The notes under the pieces are model-generated. The model was not told the DNA's origin, ran no database searches, and saw nothing but the letters and a program-made list of their open reading frames with translations. Made by a program: the position numbers and the translations under genes. DNA of 64,000 nt from Piscicola geometra (taxonomy: Eukaryota > Annelida > Clitellata > Hirudinida > Piscicolidae), in NCBI GenBank assembly GCA_943735955.1, contig OX030967.1:5797259-5861258 (forward strand), read 5' to 3'. Of the stretch, positions 40,401 through 54,616 are shown piece after piece (position 1 is the stretch's first letter; each line of letters begins with the position of its first letter).

Positions 40401-43280
40401 AAGACGATGAAGACGGTGAAGACGAACGATGAAGACGGTGAAAACGGTGAAGACGGTGAAGACGGTGAAGACGGTGAAGACGATGAAGACGATGAAGACG
40501 ATGAAGACGGTGAAGACGGTGAAGACGGTGAAGACAATGAAGACGGTGAAGACGATGAAGACGGTGAAGACGATGAAGACGGTGAAGACGATGAAGACGA
40601 TGAAGACGAACTATGAAGACGATGAAGACGGTGAAGACGATGAAGACGGTGAAGACGGTGAAGACGATGAAGAGGATGAAGACGGTGAAGACGATGAAGA
40701 CGGTGAAGACGAACGATGAAGACGGTGAAGACGATGAAGACGGTGAAGACGATGAAGACGATGAAGACGATGAAGACGAACGATGAAGACGATGAAGACG
40801 GTGAAGACGATGAAGACGGTGAAGACGATGAAGACGGTGAAGACGATGAAGACGGTGAAGACGATGAAGACGGTGAAGACGATGAAGACGGTGAAGACGA
40901 TGAAGACGGTGAAGACGATGAAGACGGTGAAGACGATGAAGACGATGAAGATGAACGATGAAGACGGTGAAGACGATGAAGACGGTGAAGACGGTGAAGA
41001 CGGCGAAGACGATGAAGACGGTGAAGACGGTGAAGACGGTGAAGACGGTGAAAACGGTGAAGACGGTGAAGACGAACGATGAAGACGATGAAGACGGTGA
41101 AGTCGATGAAGACGGTGAAGACAATGAAGACGGTGAAGACGGTGAAGACGAACGATGAAGACGATGAAGACGGTGAAGACGATGAAGACGGTGAAGACGA
41201 TGAAGACGGCGAAGACGATGAAGACGGTGAAGACGATGAAGACGGTGAAGACGATGAAGACGATGAAGACGAACGATGAAGACGGTGAAGACGGTGAAGA
41301 CGATGAAGACGGTGAAGACGATGAAGATGGTGAAGACGATGAAGACGGTGAAGACGGTGAAGACGAACGATGAAGACGATGAAGACGGTGAAGACGATGA
41401 AGACGGTGAAGACGATGAAGACGGTGAAGACGATGAAGACGATGAAGACGGTGAAGACGATGAAGACGGTGAAGACGGTGAAGACAAACAATGAAGACGA
41501 TGAAGACGGTGAAGACGATGAAGACGGTGAAGACGATGAAGACGGTGAAGACGATGAAGACGATGAAGACGAACGATGAAGACGGTGAAGACGGTGAAGA
41601 CGGTGAAGACGATGAAGACGGTGAAGACGATGAAGATGGTGAAGACGATGAAGACGGTGAAGACGGTGAAGACGAACGATGAAGACGATGAAGACGGTGA
41701 AGACGATGAAGACGGTGAAGACGGTGAAGACGATGAAGACGATGAAGACGGTGAAGACGATGAAGACGGTGAAGACGAACGATGAAGACGGTGAAGACGA
41801 TGAAGACGGTGAAGACGATGAAGACGATGAAGACGATGAAGACGAACGATGAAGACGATGAAGACGGTGAAGACGATGAAGACGGTGAAGACGATGAAGA
41901 CGGTGAAGACGATGAAGACGGTGAAGACGATGAAGACGGTGAAGACGATGAAGACGGTGAAGACGATGAAGACGGTGAAGACGATGAAGACGGTGAAGAC
42001 GAACGATGAAGACGATGAAGACGATGAAGACGATGAAGACGGTGAAGACGGTGAAGACGGTGAAGACGGTGAAGACGGTGAAGACGATGAAGACGGTGAA
42101 GAAGATGAAGACGGTGAAGACGATGAAGACGGTGAAGACGGTGAAGACGATGAAGACGATGAAGACGAACGATGAAGACGGTGAAAACGGTGAAGACGGT
42201 GAAGACGGTGAAGACGATGAAGACGATGAAGACGATGAAGACGGTGGAGACGGTGAAGACGGTGAAGACAATGAAGACGGTGAAGACGATGAAGACGGTG
42301 AAGACGATGAAGACGGTGAAGACGATGAAGACGATGAAGACGAACGATGAAGACGAACGATGAAGACGATGAAGACGGTGAAGACGATGAAGACGGTGAA
42401 GACGGTGAAGACGGTGAAGACGGTGAAGATGATGAAGAGGATGAAGACGGTGAAGACGATGAAGACGGTGAAGACGAACGATGAAGACGGTGAAGACGAT
42501 GAAGACGGTGAAGACGATAAAGACGATGAAGACGATAAAGACGAACGATGAAGACGATGAAGACGGTGAAGACGATGAAGACGGTGAAGACGATGAAGAC
42601 GGTAAAGACGATGAAGACGGTGAAGACAATGAAGACGGTGAAGACGATGAAGACGGTGAAGACGATGAAGACGATGAAGATGAACGATGAAGACGGTGAA
42701 GACGATGAAGACGGTGAAGACGGTGAAGACGGCGAAGACGATGAAGACGGTGAAGACGGTGAAGACGGTGAAGACGGTGAAAACGGTGAAGACGGTGAAG
42801 ACGAACGATGAAGACGATGAAGACGGTGAAGACGATGAAGGCGGTGAAGACAATCAAGACGGTGAAGACGGTGAAGACGATGAAGACGGTGAAGACGATG
42901 AAGACGGTGAAGACGATGAAGACGGCGAAGACGATGAAGACGGTGAAGACGATGAAGACGGTGAGAACGATGAAGACGGTGAAGACGATGAAGACGATGA
43001 AGATGAACGATGAAGACGGTGAAGACGATGAAGACGGTGAAGACGGTGAAGACGGCGAAGACGGTGAAGACGGTGAAGACGGTGAAGACGGTGAAGACGG
43101 TGAAGACGATGAAGACGGTGAAGACGATGAAGACGGTGAAGACGATGAAGACGGTGAAGACGGTGAAGACGGTGAAGACGGTGAAGACGATGAAGACGGT
43201 GAAGACGAACGATGAAGACGATGAAGACGGTGAAGTCGATGAAGACGGTGAAGACAATGAAGACGGTGAAGACAGTGAAG
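34480..43280 (+). repeat. Zone with AAACAAT junctions
   Basis: GAAGACAAACAAT junctions appear near 36,217, 36,320, 37,499, 37,602, 39,672, 39,775 and 41,482; each carries G-to-A changes at both CpG sites of the normal 13-mer. The 76-bp module with GAAGTCGAT is present at 35,814, 37,087, 38,906, 39,260 and 41,079 and is here always followed by GAT then GGT units. A block at 35,343-36,435 recurs at 36,616-37,717 with offset 1,273, then 1,282 bp. The left part, 34,480-35,340, holds short copies of the preceding zone. Confidence 0.85.
36985..41340 (+). repeat. Near-perfect tandem duplication, period 2,173 bp
   Basis: Two adjacent copies, about 36,985-39,157 and 39,158-41,340, match at every 13-mer I compared: 37,087/39,260, 37,163/39,336, 37,284/39,457, 38,438/40,611, 38,543/40,716, 38,785/40,958 and 38,906/41,079. 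Rare marks are shared, including GATAATGAC near 37,674 and 39,847, GAAGACGAACTAT at 38,430 and 40,603, and GAAGAGGAT near 38,498 and 40,671. I noticed one difference: GAAGACGAA near 40,182 where the first copy has GAAGACGAT. This looks like the youngest large duplication in the window, or an assembly duplication. Confidence 0.92.
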
Positions 43281-43282
43281 AC

Positions 43283-43375
43283 GAACGATGAAGACGAGGA
43301 AGACGGTGAAGACGAACGATGAAGACGAGGAAGACGGTGAAGACGAACGATGAAGACGAGGAAGACGGTGAAGAC
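43283..43375 (+). repeat. Three tandem copies of a 31-bp unit
   Basis: The heptamer GAACGAT occurs at 43,283, 43,314 and 43,345, exactly 31 bp apart. Each is followed by GAAGACGAG and GAAGACGGT. The 31-bp unit is two 9-mers plus one 13-mer. It sits at the left border of the zone in which GAAGACGAG is used, and is the shortest interval between 13-mers that I noticed. Confidence 0.95.
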
Positions 43376-45254
43376 GATGAAGACGGTGAAGACGATGAAG
43401 ACGGCGAAGACGATGAAGACGGTGAAGACGATGAAGACGGTGAAGACGATGAAGACGATGAAGACGAACGATGAAGACGGTGAAGACGGTGAAGACGGTG
43501 AAGACGATGAAGACGGTGAAGACGATGAAGATGGTGAAGACGATGAAGACGGTGAAGACGGTGAAGACGAACGATGAAGACGATGAAGACGGTGAAAACG
43601 ATGAAGACGGTGAAGACGATGAAGACGGTGAAGACGATGAAGACGGTGAAGACGGTGAAGACGAACAATGAAGACGATGAAGACGGTGAAGACGATGAAG
43701 ACGGTGAAGACGATGAAGACGGTGAAGACGATGAAGACGGTGAAGACGATGAAGACGGTGAAGACGATGAAGACGGTGAAGACGATGAAGACGGTGAAGA
43801 CGATGAAGACGGTGAAGACGATGAAGACGGTGAAGACGATGAAGACGGTGAAGACGATGAAGACGGTGAAGACGATGAAGACGGTGAAGACGATGAAGAC
43901 GGTGAAGACGATGAAGACGGTGAAGACGATGAAGACGGTGAAGACGATGAAGACGGTGAAGACGATGAAGACGGTGAAGACGATGAAGACGATGAAGACG
44001 AACGATGAGTCGATGAAGACGGTGAAGACGGTGAAGACGATGAAGACGATGAAGACGGTGAAGACGATGAAGACGGTGAAGACGAACGATTAAGACGGTG
44101 AAGACGATGAAGACGGTGAAGACGATGAAGACGATGAAGACGATGAAGACGATGAAGACGGTGAAGACGATGAAGACGGTGAAGACGATGAAGACGGTGA
44201 AGACGATGAAGACGGTGAAGACGATGAAGACGGTGAAGACGATGAAGACGGTGAAGACGATGAAGACGATGAAGATGAACGATGAAGACGGTGAAGACGA
44301 TGAAGACGGTGAAGACGGTGAAGACGGCGAATACGATGAAGACGGTGAAGACGGTGAAGACGGTGAAAACGGTGAAGACGGTGAAGACGAACGATGAAGA
44401 CGATGAAGACGGTGAAGACGATGAAGGCGGTCAAGACAATGAAGACGGTGAAGACGGTGAAGACGATGAAGACGGTGAAGACGATGAAGACGGTGAAGAC
44501 GATGAAGACGGCGAAGACGATGAAGACGGTGAAGACGATGAAGACGGTGAAGACGATGAAGACGGTGAAGACGATGAAGACGATGAAGATGAACGATGAA
44601 GACGGTGAAGACGATGAAGACGGTGAAGACGGTGAAGACGGCGAAGACGGTGAAGACGGTGAAGACGGTGAAGACGGTGAAGACGATGAAGACGGTGAAG
44701 ACGATGAAGACGGTGAAGACGATGAAGACGGCGAAGACGATGAAGACGGTGAAGACGATGAAGACGGTGAAGACGATGAAGACGGTGAAGACGATGAAGA
44801 CGGTGAAGACGATGAAGACGGTGAAGACGATGAAGACGGTGAAGACGATGAAGACGGTGAAGACGATGAAGACGGTGAAGACGATGAAGACGGTGAAGAC
44901 GATGAAGACGGTGAAGACGATGAAGACGGTGAAGACGATGAAGACGGTGAAGACGATGAAGACGATGAAGACGAACGATGAGTCGATGAAGACGGTGAAG
45001 ACGGTGAAGACGATGAAGACGATGAAGACGGTGAAGACGATGAAGACGGTGAAGACGAACGATGAAGACGGTGAAGACGATGAAGACGGTGAAGACGATG
45101 AAGACGATGAAGACGATGAAGACGATGAAGACGGTGAAGACGATGAAGACGGTGAAGACGATGAAGACGGTGAAGACGATGAAGACGGTGAAGACGATGA
45201 AGACGGTGAAGACGATGAAGACGGTGAAGACGATGAAGACGATGAAGATGAACG

Positions 45255-48200
45255 ATGAAGACGGTGAAGACGATGAAGACGGTGAAGACGGTGAAGACGG
45301 CGAAGACGATGAAGACGGTGAAGACGGTGAAGACGGTGAAAACGGTGAAGACGGTGAAGACGAACGATGAAGACGATGAAGACGGTGAAGACGGTGAAGA
45401 CGATGAAGACGGTGAAGACGGTGAAGACGGCGAAGACGATGAAGACGGTGAAGACGGTGAAGACGGTGAAAACGGTGAAGACGGTGAAGACGAACGATGA
45501 AGACGATGAAGACGGTGAAGACGGTGAAGACGATGAAGACGGTGAAGACAATGAAGACGGTGAAGACGGTGAAGACGAACGATGAAGACGAGGAAGACGG
45601 TGAAGACGATGAAGACGGTGAAGACGATGAAGACGGCGAAGACGATGAAGACGGTGAAGACGATGAAGACGGTGAAGACGATGAAGACGATGAAGACGAA
45701 CGATGAAGACGGTGAAGACGGTGAAGACGGTGAAGACGGTGAAGACGATGAAGACGGTGAAGACGATGAAGATGGTGAAGACGATGAAGACGGTGAAGAC
45801 GGTGAAGACGAACGATGAAGACGATGAAGACGGTGAAGACGATGAAGACGGTGAAGACGATGAAGACGGTGAAGACGGTGAAGACGATGAAGACGGTGAA
45901 GACGATGAAGACGGTGAAGACGATGAAGACGGCGAGGACGATGAAGACGGTGAAGACGATGAAGACGGTGAAGACGATGAAGACGGTGAAGACGATGAAG
46001 ACGATGAAGATGAACGATGAAGACGGTGAAGACGATGAAGACGGTGAAGACGGTGAAGACGGCGAAGACGGTGAAGACGGTGAAGACGGTGAAGACGGTG
46101 AAGACGATGAAGACGGTGAAGACGATGAAGACGGTGAAGACGATGAAGACGGTGAAGACGGTGAAGACGGTGAAGACGATGAAGACGGTGAAGACGAACG
46201 ATGAAGACGATGAAGACGGTGAAGTCGATGAAGACGGTGAAGACAATGAAGACGGTGAAGACGGTGAAGACGAACGATGAAGACGAGGAAGACGGTGAAG
46301 ACGATGAAGACGGTGAAGACGATGAAGACGGCGAAGACGATGAAGACGGTGAAGACGATGAAGACGGTGAAGACGATGAAGACGATGAAGACGAACGATG
46401 AAGACGGTGAAGACGGTGAAGACGGTGAAGACGGTGAAGACGGTGAAGACGATGAAGACGGTGAAGACGATGAAGATGGTGAAGACGATGAAGACGGTGA
46501 AGACGATGAAGACGATGAAGACGAACGATGAGTCGATGAAGACGGTGAAGACGGTGAAGACGATGAAGACGATGAAGACGGTGAAGACGATGAAGACGGT
46601 GAAGACGAACGATGAAGACGGTGAAGACGATGAAGACGGTGAAGACGATGAAGACGATGAAGACGATGAAGACGATGAAGACGGTGAAGACGATGAAGAC
46701 GGTGAAGACGATGAAGACGGTGAAGACGATGAAGACGGTGAAGACGATGAAGACGGTGAAGACGATGAAGACGATGAAGATGAACGATGAAGACGGTGAA
46801 GACGATGAAGACGGTGAAGACGGTGAAGACGGCGAAGACGATGAAGACGGTGAAGACGGTGAAGACGGTGAAGACGGTGAAAACGGTGAAGACGGTGAAG
46901 ACGAACGATGAAGACGATGAAGACGGTGAAGACGATGAAGACGGTGAAGAAGATGAAGACGGTGAAGACGATGAAGACGGCGAAGACGGTGAAGACGATG
47001 AAGACGGTGAAGACGATGAAGACGGTGAAGACGATGAAGACGGCGAAGACGATGAAGACGGTGAAGACGATGAAGACGGTGAAGACGATGAAGACGGTGA
47101 AGACGATGAAGACGGTGAAGACGATGAAGACGGTGAAGACGATGAAGACGGTGAAGACGATGAAGACGGTGAAGACGATGAAGACGGTGAAGACGATGAA
47201 GACGGTGAAGACGATGAAGACGGTGAAGACGATGAAGACGGTGAAGACGATGAAGACGGTGAAGACGATGAAGACGGTGAAGACGATGAAGACGGTGAAG
47301 ACGATGAAGACGATGAAGACGAACGATGAGTCGATGAAGACGGTGAAGACGGTGAAGACGATGAAGACGATGAAGACGGTGAAGACGATGAAGACGGTGA
47401 AGACGAACGATGAAGACGGTGAAGACGATGAAGACGGTGAAGACGATGAAGACGATGAAGACGATGAAGACGATGAAGACGGTGAAGACGATGAAGACGG
47501 TGAAGACGATGAAGACGGTGAAGACGATGAAGACGGTGAAGACGATGAAGACGGTGAAGACGATGAAGACGATGAAGATGAACGATGAAGACGGTGAAGA
47601 CGATGAAGACGGTGAAGACGGTGAAGACGGCGAAGACGATGAAGACGGTGAAGACGGTGAAGACGGTGAAAACGGTGAAGACGGTGAAGACGAACGATGA
47701 AGACGATGAAGACGGTGAAGACGATGAAGGCGGTAAAGACAATGAAGACGGTGAAGACGGTGAAGACGATGAAGACGGTGAAGACGATGAAGACGGTGAA
47801 GACGATGATAACGGCGAAGACGATGAAGACGGTGAAGACGATGAAGACGGTGAAGACGATGAAGACGGTGAAGACGATGAAGACGATGAAGATGAACGAT
47901 GAAGACGGTGAAGACGATGAAGACGGTGAAGACGGTGAAGACGGCGAAGACGGTGAAGACGGTGAAGACGGTGAAGACGGTGAAGACGATGAAGACGGTG
48001 AAGACGATGAAGACGGTGAAGACGATGAAGACGGTGAAGACGGTGAAGACGGTGAAGACGATGAAGACGGTGAAGACGATGAAGACGGTGAAGACGATGA
48101 AGACGGCGAAGACGATGAAGACGGTGAAGACGATGAAGACGGTGAAGACGATGAAGACGGTGAAGACGATGAAGACGATGAAGATGAACGATGAAGACGG

Positions 48201-51200
48201 TGAAGACGATGAAGACGGTGAAGACGGTGAAGACGGCGAAGACGGTGAAGACGGTGAAGACGGTGAAGACGGTGAAGACGATGAAGACGGTGAAGACGAT
48301 GAAGACGGTGAAGACGATGAAGACGGTGAAGACGGTGAAGACGGTGAAGACGATGAAGACGGTGAAGACGAACGATGAAGACGATGAAGACGGTGAAGTC
48401 GATGAAGACGGTGAAGACAATGAAGACGGTGAAGACGGTGAAGACGAACGATGAAGACGAGGAAGACGGTGAAGACGATGAAGACGGTGAAGACGATGAA
48501 GACGGCGAAGACGATGAAGACGGTGAAGACGATGAAGACGGTGAAGACGATGAAGACGATGAAGACGAACGATGAAGACGGTGAAGACGGTGAAGACGGT
48601 GAAGACGGTGAAGACGATGAAGACGGTGAAGACGATGAAGATGGTGAAGACGATGAAGACGGTGAAGACGGTGAAGACGAACGATGAAGACGATGAAGAC
48701 GGTGAAGACGATGAAGACGGTGAAGACGATGAAGACGGTGAAGACGGTGAAGACGATGAAGACGGTGAAGACGATGAAGACGGTGAAGACGATGAAGACG
48801 GCGAAGACGATGAAGACGGTGAAGACGATGAAGACGGTGAAGACGATGAAGACGGTGAAGACGATGAAGACGATGAAGATGAACGATGAAGACGGTGAAG
48901 ACGATGAAGACGGTGAAGACGGTGAAGACGGCGAAGACGGTGAAGACGGTGAAGACGGTGAAGACGGTGAAGACGATGAAGACGGTGAAGACGATGAAGA
49001 CGGTGAAGACGATGAAGACGGTGAAGACGGTGAAGACGATGAAGACGGTGAAGACGAACGATGAAGACGATGAAGACGGTGAAGTCGATGAAGACGGTGA
49101 AGACAATGAAGACGGTGAAGACGGTGAAGACGAACGATGAAGACGAGGAAGACGGTGAAGACGATGAAGACGGTGAAGACGATGAAGACGGCGAAGACGA
49201 TGAAGACGGTGAAGACGATGAAGACGGTGAAGACGATGAAGACGATGAAGACGAACGATGAAGACGGTGAAGACGGTGAAGACGGTGAAGACGGTGAAGA
49301 CGATGAAGACGGTGAAGACGATGAAGATGGTGAAGACGATGAAGACGGTGAAGACGATGAAGACGATGAAGACGAACGATGAGTCGATGAAGACGGTGAA
49401 GACGGTGAAGACGATGAAGACGATGAAGACGGTGAAGACGATGAAGACGGTGAAGACGAACGATGAAGACGGTGAAGACGATGAAGACGGTGAAGACGAT
49501 GAAGACGATGAAGACGATGAAGACGATGAAGACGGTGAAGACGATGAAGACGGTGAAGACGATGAAGACGGTGAAGACGATGAAGACGGTGAAGACGATG
49601 AAGACGGTGAAGACGATGAAGACGATGAAGATGAACGATGAAGACGGTGAAGACGATGAAGACGGTGAAGACGGTGAAGACGGCGAAGACGATGAAGACG
49701 GTGAAGACGGTGAAGACGGTGAAGACGGTGAAAACGGTGAAGACGGTGAAGACGAACGATGAAGACGATGAAGACGGTGAAGACGATGAAGGCGGTGAAG
49801 ACAATGAAGACGGTGGAGACGGTGAAGACGATGAAGACGGTGAAGACGATGAAGACGGTGAAGACGATGAAGACGGCGAAGACGGTGAAGACGATGAAGA
49901 CGGTGAAGACGATGAAGACGGTGAAGACGATGAAGACGGCGAAGACGATGAAGACGGTGAAGACGATGAAGACGGTGAAGACGATGAAGACGGTGAAGAC
50001 GATGAAGACGGTGAAGACGATGAAGACGGTGAAGACGATGAAGACGGTGAAGACGATGAAGACGGTGAAGACGATGAAGACGGTGAAGACGATGAAGACG
50101 GTGAAGACGATGAAGACGGTGAAGACGATGAAGACGGTGAAGACGATGAAGACGGTGAAGACGATGAAGACGATGAAGACGAACGATGAGTCGATGAAGA
50201 CGGTGAAGACGGTGAAGACGATGAAGACGATGAAGACGGTGAAGACGATGAAGACGGTGAAGACGAACGATGAAGACGGTGAAGACGATGAAGACGGTGA
50301 AGACGATGAAGACGATGAAGACGATGAAGACGATGAAGACGGTGAAGACGATGAAGACGGTGAAGACGATGAAGACGGTGAAGACGATGAAGACGGTGAA
50401 GACGATGAAGACGGTGAAGACGATGAAGACGGTGAAGACGATGAAGACGATGAAGATGAACGATGAAGACGGTGAAGACGATGAAGACGGTGAAGACGGT
50501 GAAGACGGCGAAGACGATGAAGACGGTGAAGACGGTGAAGACGGTGAAAACGGTGAAGACGGTGAAGACGAACGATGAAGACGATGAAGACGGTGAAGAC
50601 GATGAAGGCGGTGAAGACAATGAAGACGGTGAAGACGGTGAAGACGATGAAGACGGTGAAGACGATGAAGACGGTGAAGACGATGATAACGGCGAAGACG
50701 ATGAAGACGGTGAAGACGATGAAGACGGTGAAGACGATGAAGACGGTGAAGACGATGAAGACGATGAAGATGAACGATGAAGACGGTGAAGACGATGAAG
50801 ACGGTGAAGACGGTGAAGACGGCGAAGACGGTGAAGACGGTGAAGACGGTGAAGACGGTGAAGACGATGAAGACGGTGAAGACGATGAAGACGGTGAAGA
50901 CGATGAAGACGGTGAAGACGGTGAAGACGGTGAAGACGATGAAGACGGTGAAGACGAACGATGAAGACGATGAAGACGGTGAAGTCGATGAAGACGGTGA
51001 AGACAATGAAGACGGTGAAGACGGTGAAGACGAACGATGAAGACGAGGAAGACGGTGAAGACGATGAAGACGGTGAAGACGATGAAGACGGCGAAGACGA
51101 TGAAGACGGTGAAGACGATGAAGACGGTGAAGACGATGAAGACGATGAAGACGAACGATGAAGACGGTGAAGACGGTGAAGACGGTGAAGACGGTGAAGA

Positions 51201-52062
51201 CGATGAAGACGGTGAAGACGATGAAGATGGTGAAGACGATGAAGACGGTGATGACGGTGAAGACGAACGATGAAGACGATGAAGACGGTGAAGACGATGA
51301 AGACGGTGAAGACGATGAAGACGGTGAAGACGGTGAAGACGATGAAGACGGTGAAGACGATGAAGACGGTGAAGACGATGAAGACGGCGAAGACGATGAA
51401 GACGGTGAAGACGATGAAGACGGTGAAGACGATGAAGACGGTGAAGACGATGAAGACGATGAAGATGAACGATGAAGACGGTGAAGACGATGAAGACGGT
51501 GAAGACGGTGAAGACGGCGAAGACGGTGAAGACGGTGAAGACGGTGAAGACGGTGAAGACGATGAAGACGGTGAAGACGATGAAGACGGTGAAGACGATG
51601 AAGACGGTGAAGACGGTGAAGACGGTGAAGACGATGAAGACGGTGAAGACGAACGATGAAGACGATGAAGACGGTGAAGTCGATGAAGACGGTGAAGACA
51701 ATGAAGACGGTGAAGACGGTGAAGACGAACGATGAAGACGAGGAAGACGGTGAAGACGATGAAGACGGTGAAGACGATGAAGACGGCGAAGACGATGAAG
51801 ACGGTGAAGACGATGAAGACGGTGAAGACGATGAAGACGATGAAGACGAACGATGAAGACGGTGAAGACGGTGAAGACGGTGAAGACGGTGAAGACGATG
51901 AAGACGGTGAAGACGATGAAGATGGTGAAGACGATGAAGACGGTGAAGACGGTGAAGACGAACGATGAAGACGATGAAGACGGTGAAAACGATGAAGACG
52001 GTGAAGACGATGAAGACGGTGAAGACGATGAAGACGGTGAAGACGGTGAAGACGAACAATGA
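45255..52062 (+). repeat. Mosaic of about 0.69-kb repeats
   Basis: A block starting with the GAAGATGAACGAT junction, GAAGACGGC and four GGT units begins at 46,017, 47,899, 48,191, 48,886, 50,777 and 51,472. The pairs 48,191/48,886 and 50,777/51,472 are 695 bp apart; 47,899/48,191 are only 292 bp apart, a truncated internal duplication. A rare GATGATAACGGC mark near 47,805 and 50,683 shows that 47.6-48.0 kb and 50.5-50.9 kb are sister copies 2,878 bp apart. A 130-bp local duplication lies at 45,367-45,500. Confidence 0.82.
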
Positions 52063-54616
52063 AGACGATGAAGACGGTGAAGACGATGAAGACGGTGAAG
52101 ACGATGAAGACGGTGAAGACAATGAAGACGGTGAAGACGATGAAGACGGTGAAGACGATGAAGACGGTGAAGACGATGAAGACGGTGAAGACGATGAAGA
52201 CGGTGAAGACGATGAAGACGGTGAAGACGATGAAGACGGTGAAGACGATGAAGACGGTGAAGACGATGAAGACGGTGAAGACGATGAAGACGATGAAGAC
52301 GAACGATTAGTCGATGAAGACGGTGAAGACGGTGAAGACGATGAAGACGATGAAGACGGTGAAGACGATGAAGACGGTGAAGACGAACGATGAAGACGGT
52401 GAAGACGATGAAGACGGTGAAGACGATGAAGACGATGAAGACGATGAAGACGATGAAGACGATGAAGACGGTGAAGACGATGAAGACGGTGAAGACGATG
52501 AAGACGGTGAAGACGATGAAGACGGTGAAGACGATGAAGACGGTGAAGACGATGAAGACGGTGAAGACGATGAAGACGATGAAGATGAACGATGAAGACG
52601 GTGAAGACGATGAAGACGGTGAAGACGGTGAAGACGGCGAAGACGATGAAGACGGTGAAGACGGTGAAGACGGTGAAGACGGTGAAAACGGTGAAGACGG
52701 TGAAGACGAACGATGAAGACGATGAAGACGGTGAAGACGATGAAGGCGGTGAAGACAATGAAGACGGTGAAGACGGTGAAGACGATGAAGACGGTGAAGA
52801 CGATGAAGACGGTGAAGACGATGAAGACGGCGAAGACGATGAAGACGGTGAAGACGATGAAGACGGTGAAGACGATGAAGACGGTGAAGACGATGAAGAC
52901 GATGAAGATGAACGATGAAGACGGTGAAGACGATGAAGACGGTGAAGACGGTGAAGACGGCGAAGACGGTGAAGACGGTGAAGACGGTGAAGACGGTGAA
53001 GACGATGAAGACGGTGAAGACGATGAAGACGGTGAAGACGATGAAGACGGTGAAGACGGTGAAGACGGTGAAGACGATGAAGACGGTGAAGACGAACGAT
53101 GAAGACGATGAAGACGGTGAAGTCGATGAAGACGGTGAAGACAATGAAGACGGTGAAGACGGTGAAGACGAACGATGAAGACGAGGAAGACGGTGAAGAC
53201 GATGAAGACGGTGAAGACGATGAAGACGGCGAAGACGATGAAGACGGTGAAGACGATGAAGACGGTGAAGACGATGAAGACGATGAAGACGAACGATGAA
53301 GACGGTGAAGACGGTGAAGACGGTGAAGACGATGAAGACGGTGAAGACGATGAAGATGGTGAAGACGATGAAGACGGTGAAGACGGTGAAGACGAACGAT
53401 GAAGACGATGAAGACGGTGAAGACGATGAAGACGGTGAAGACGATGAAGACGGTGAAGACGATGAAGACGGTGAAGACGGTGAAGACGAACAATGAAGAC
53501 GATGAAGACGGTGAAGACGATGAAGACGGTGAAGACGATGAAGACGGTGAAGACGATGAAGACGGTGAAGACGATGAAGACGGTGAAGACGATGAAGACG
53601 GTGAAGACGAACGATGAAGACGATGAAGACGGTGAAGTCGATGAAGACGGTGAAGACAATGAAGACGGTGAAGACGGTGAAGACGAACGATGAAGACGAG
53701 GAAGACGGTGAAGACGATGAAGACGGTGAAGACGATGAAGACGGCGAAGACGATGAAGACGGTGAAGACGATGAAGACGGTGAAGACGATGAAGACGATG
53801 AAGACGAACGATGAAGACGGTGAAGACGGTGAAGACGGTGAAGACGGTGAAGACGATGAAGACGGTGAAGACGATGAAGATGGTGAAGACGATGAAGACG
53901 GTGAAGACGGTGAAGACGAACGATGAAGACGATGAAGACGGTGAAAACGATGAAGACGGTGAAGACGATGAAGACGGTGAAGACGATGAAGACGGTGAAG
54001 ACGGTGAAGACGAACAATGAAGACGATGAAGACGGTGAAGACGATGAAGACGGTGAAGACGATGAAGACGGTGAAGACGATGAAGACGGTGAAGACGATG
54101 AAGACGGTGAAGACGATGAAGACGGTGAAGACGATGAAGACGGTGAAGACGATGAAGACGGTGAAGACGATGAAGACGGTGAAGACGATGAAGACGGTGA
54201 AGACGATGAAGACGGTGAAGACGATGAAGACGGTGAAGACGATGAAGACGGTGAAGACGATGAAGACGGTGAAGACGATGAAGACGATGAAGACGAACGA
54301 TGAGTCGATGAAGACGGTGAAGACGGTGAAGACGATGAAGACGATGAAGACGGTGAAGACGATGAAGACGGTGAAGACGAACGATGAAGACGGTGAAGAC
54401 GTTGAAGACGGTGAAGACGATGAAGACGATGAAGACGATGAAGACGATGAAGACGGTGAAGACGATGAAGACGGTGAAGACGATGAAGACGGTGAAGACG
54501 ATGAAGACGGTGAAGACGATGAAGACGGTGAAGACGATGAAGACGGTGAAGACGATGAAGACGATGAAGATGAACGATGAAGACGGTGAAGACGATGAAG
54601 ACGATGAAGATGAACG

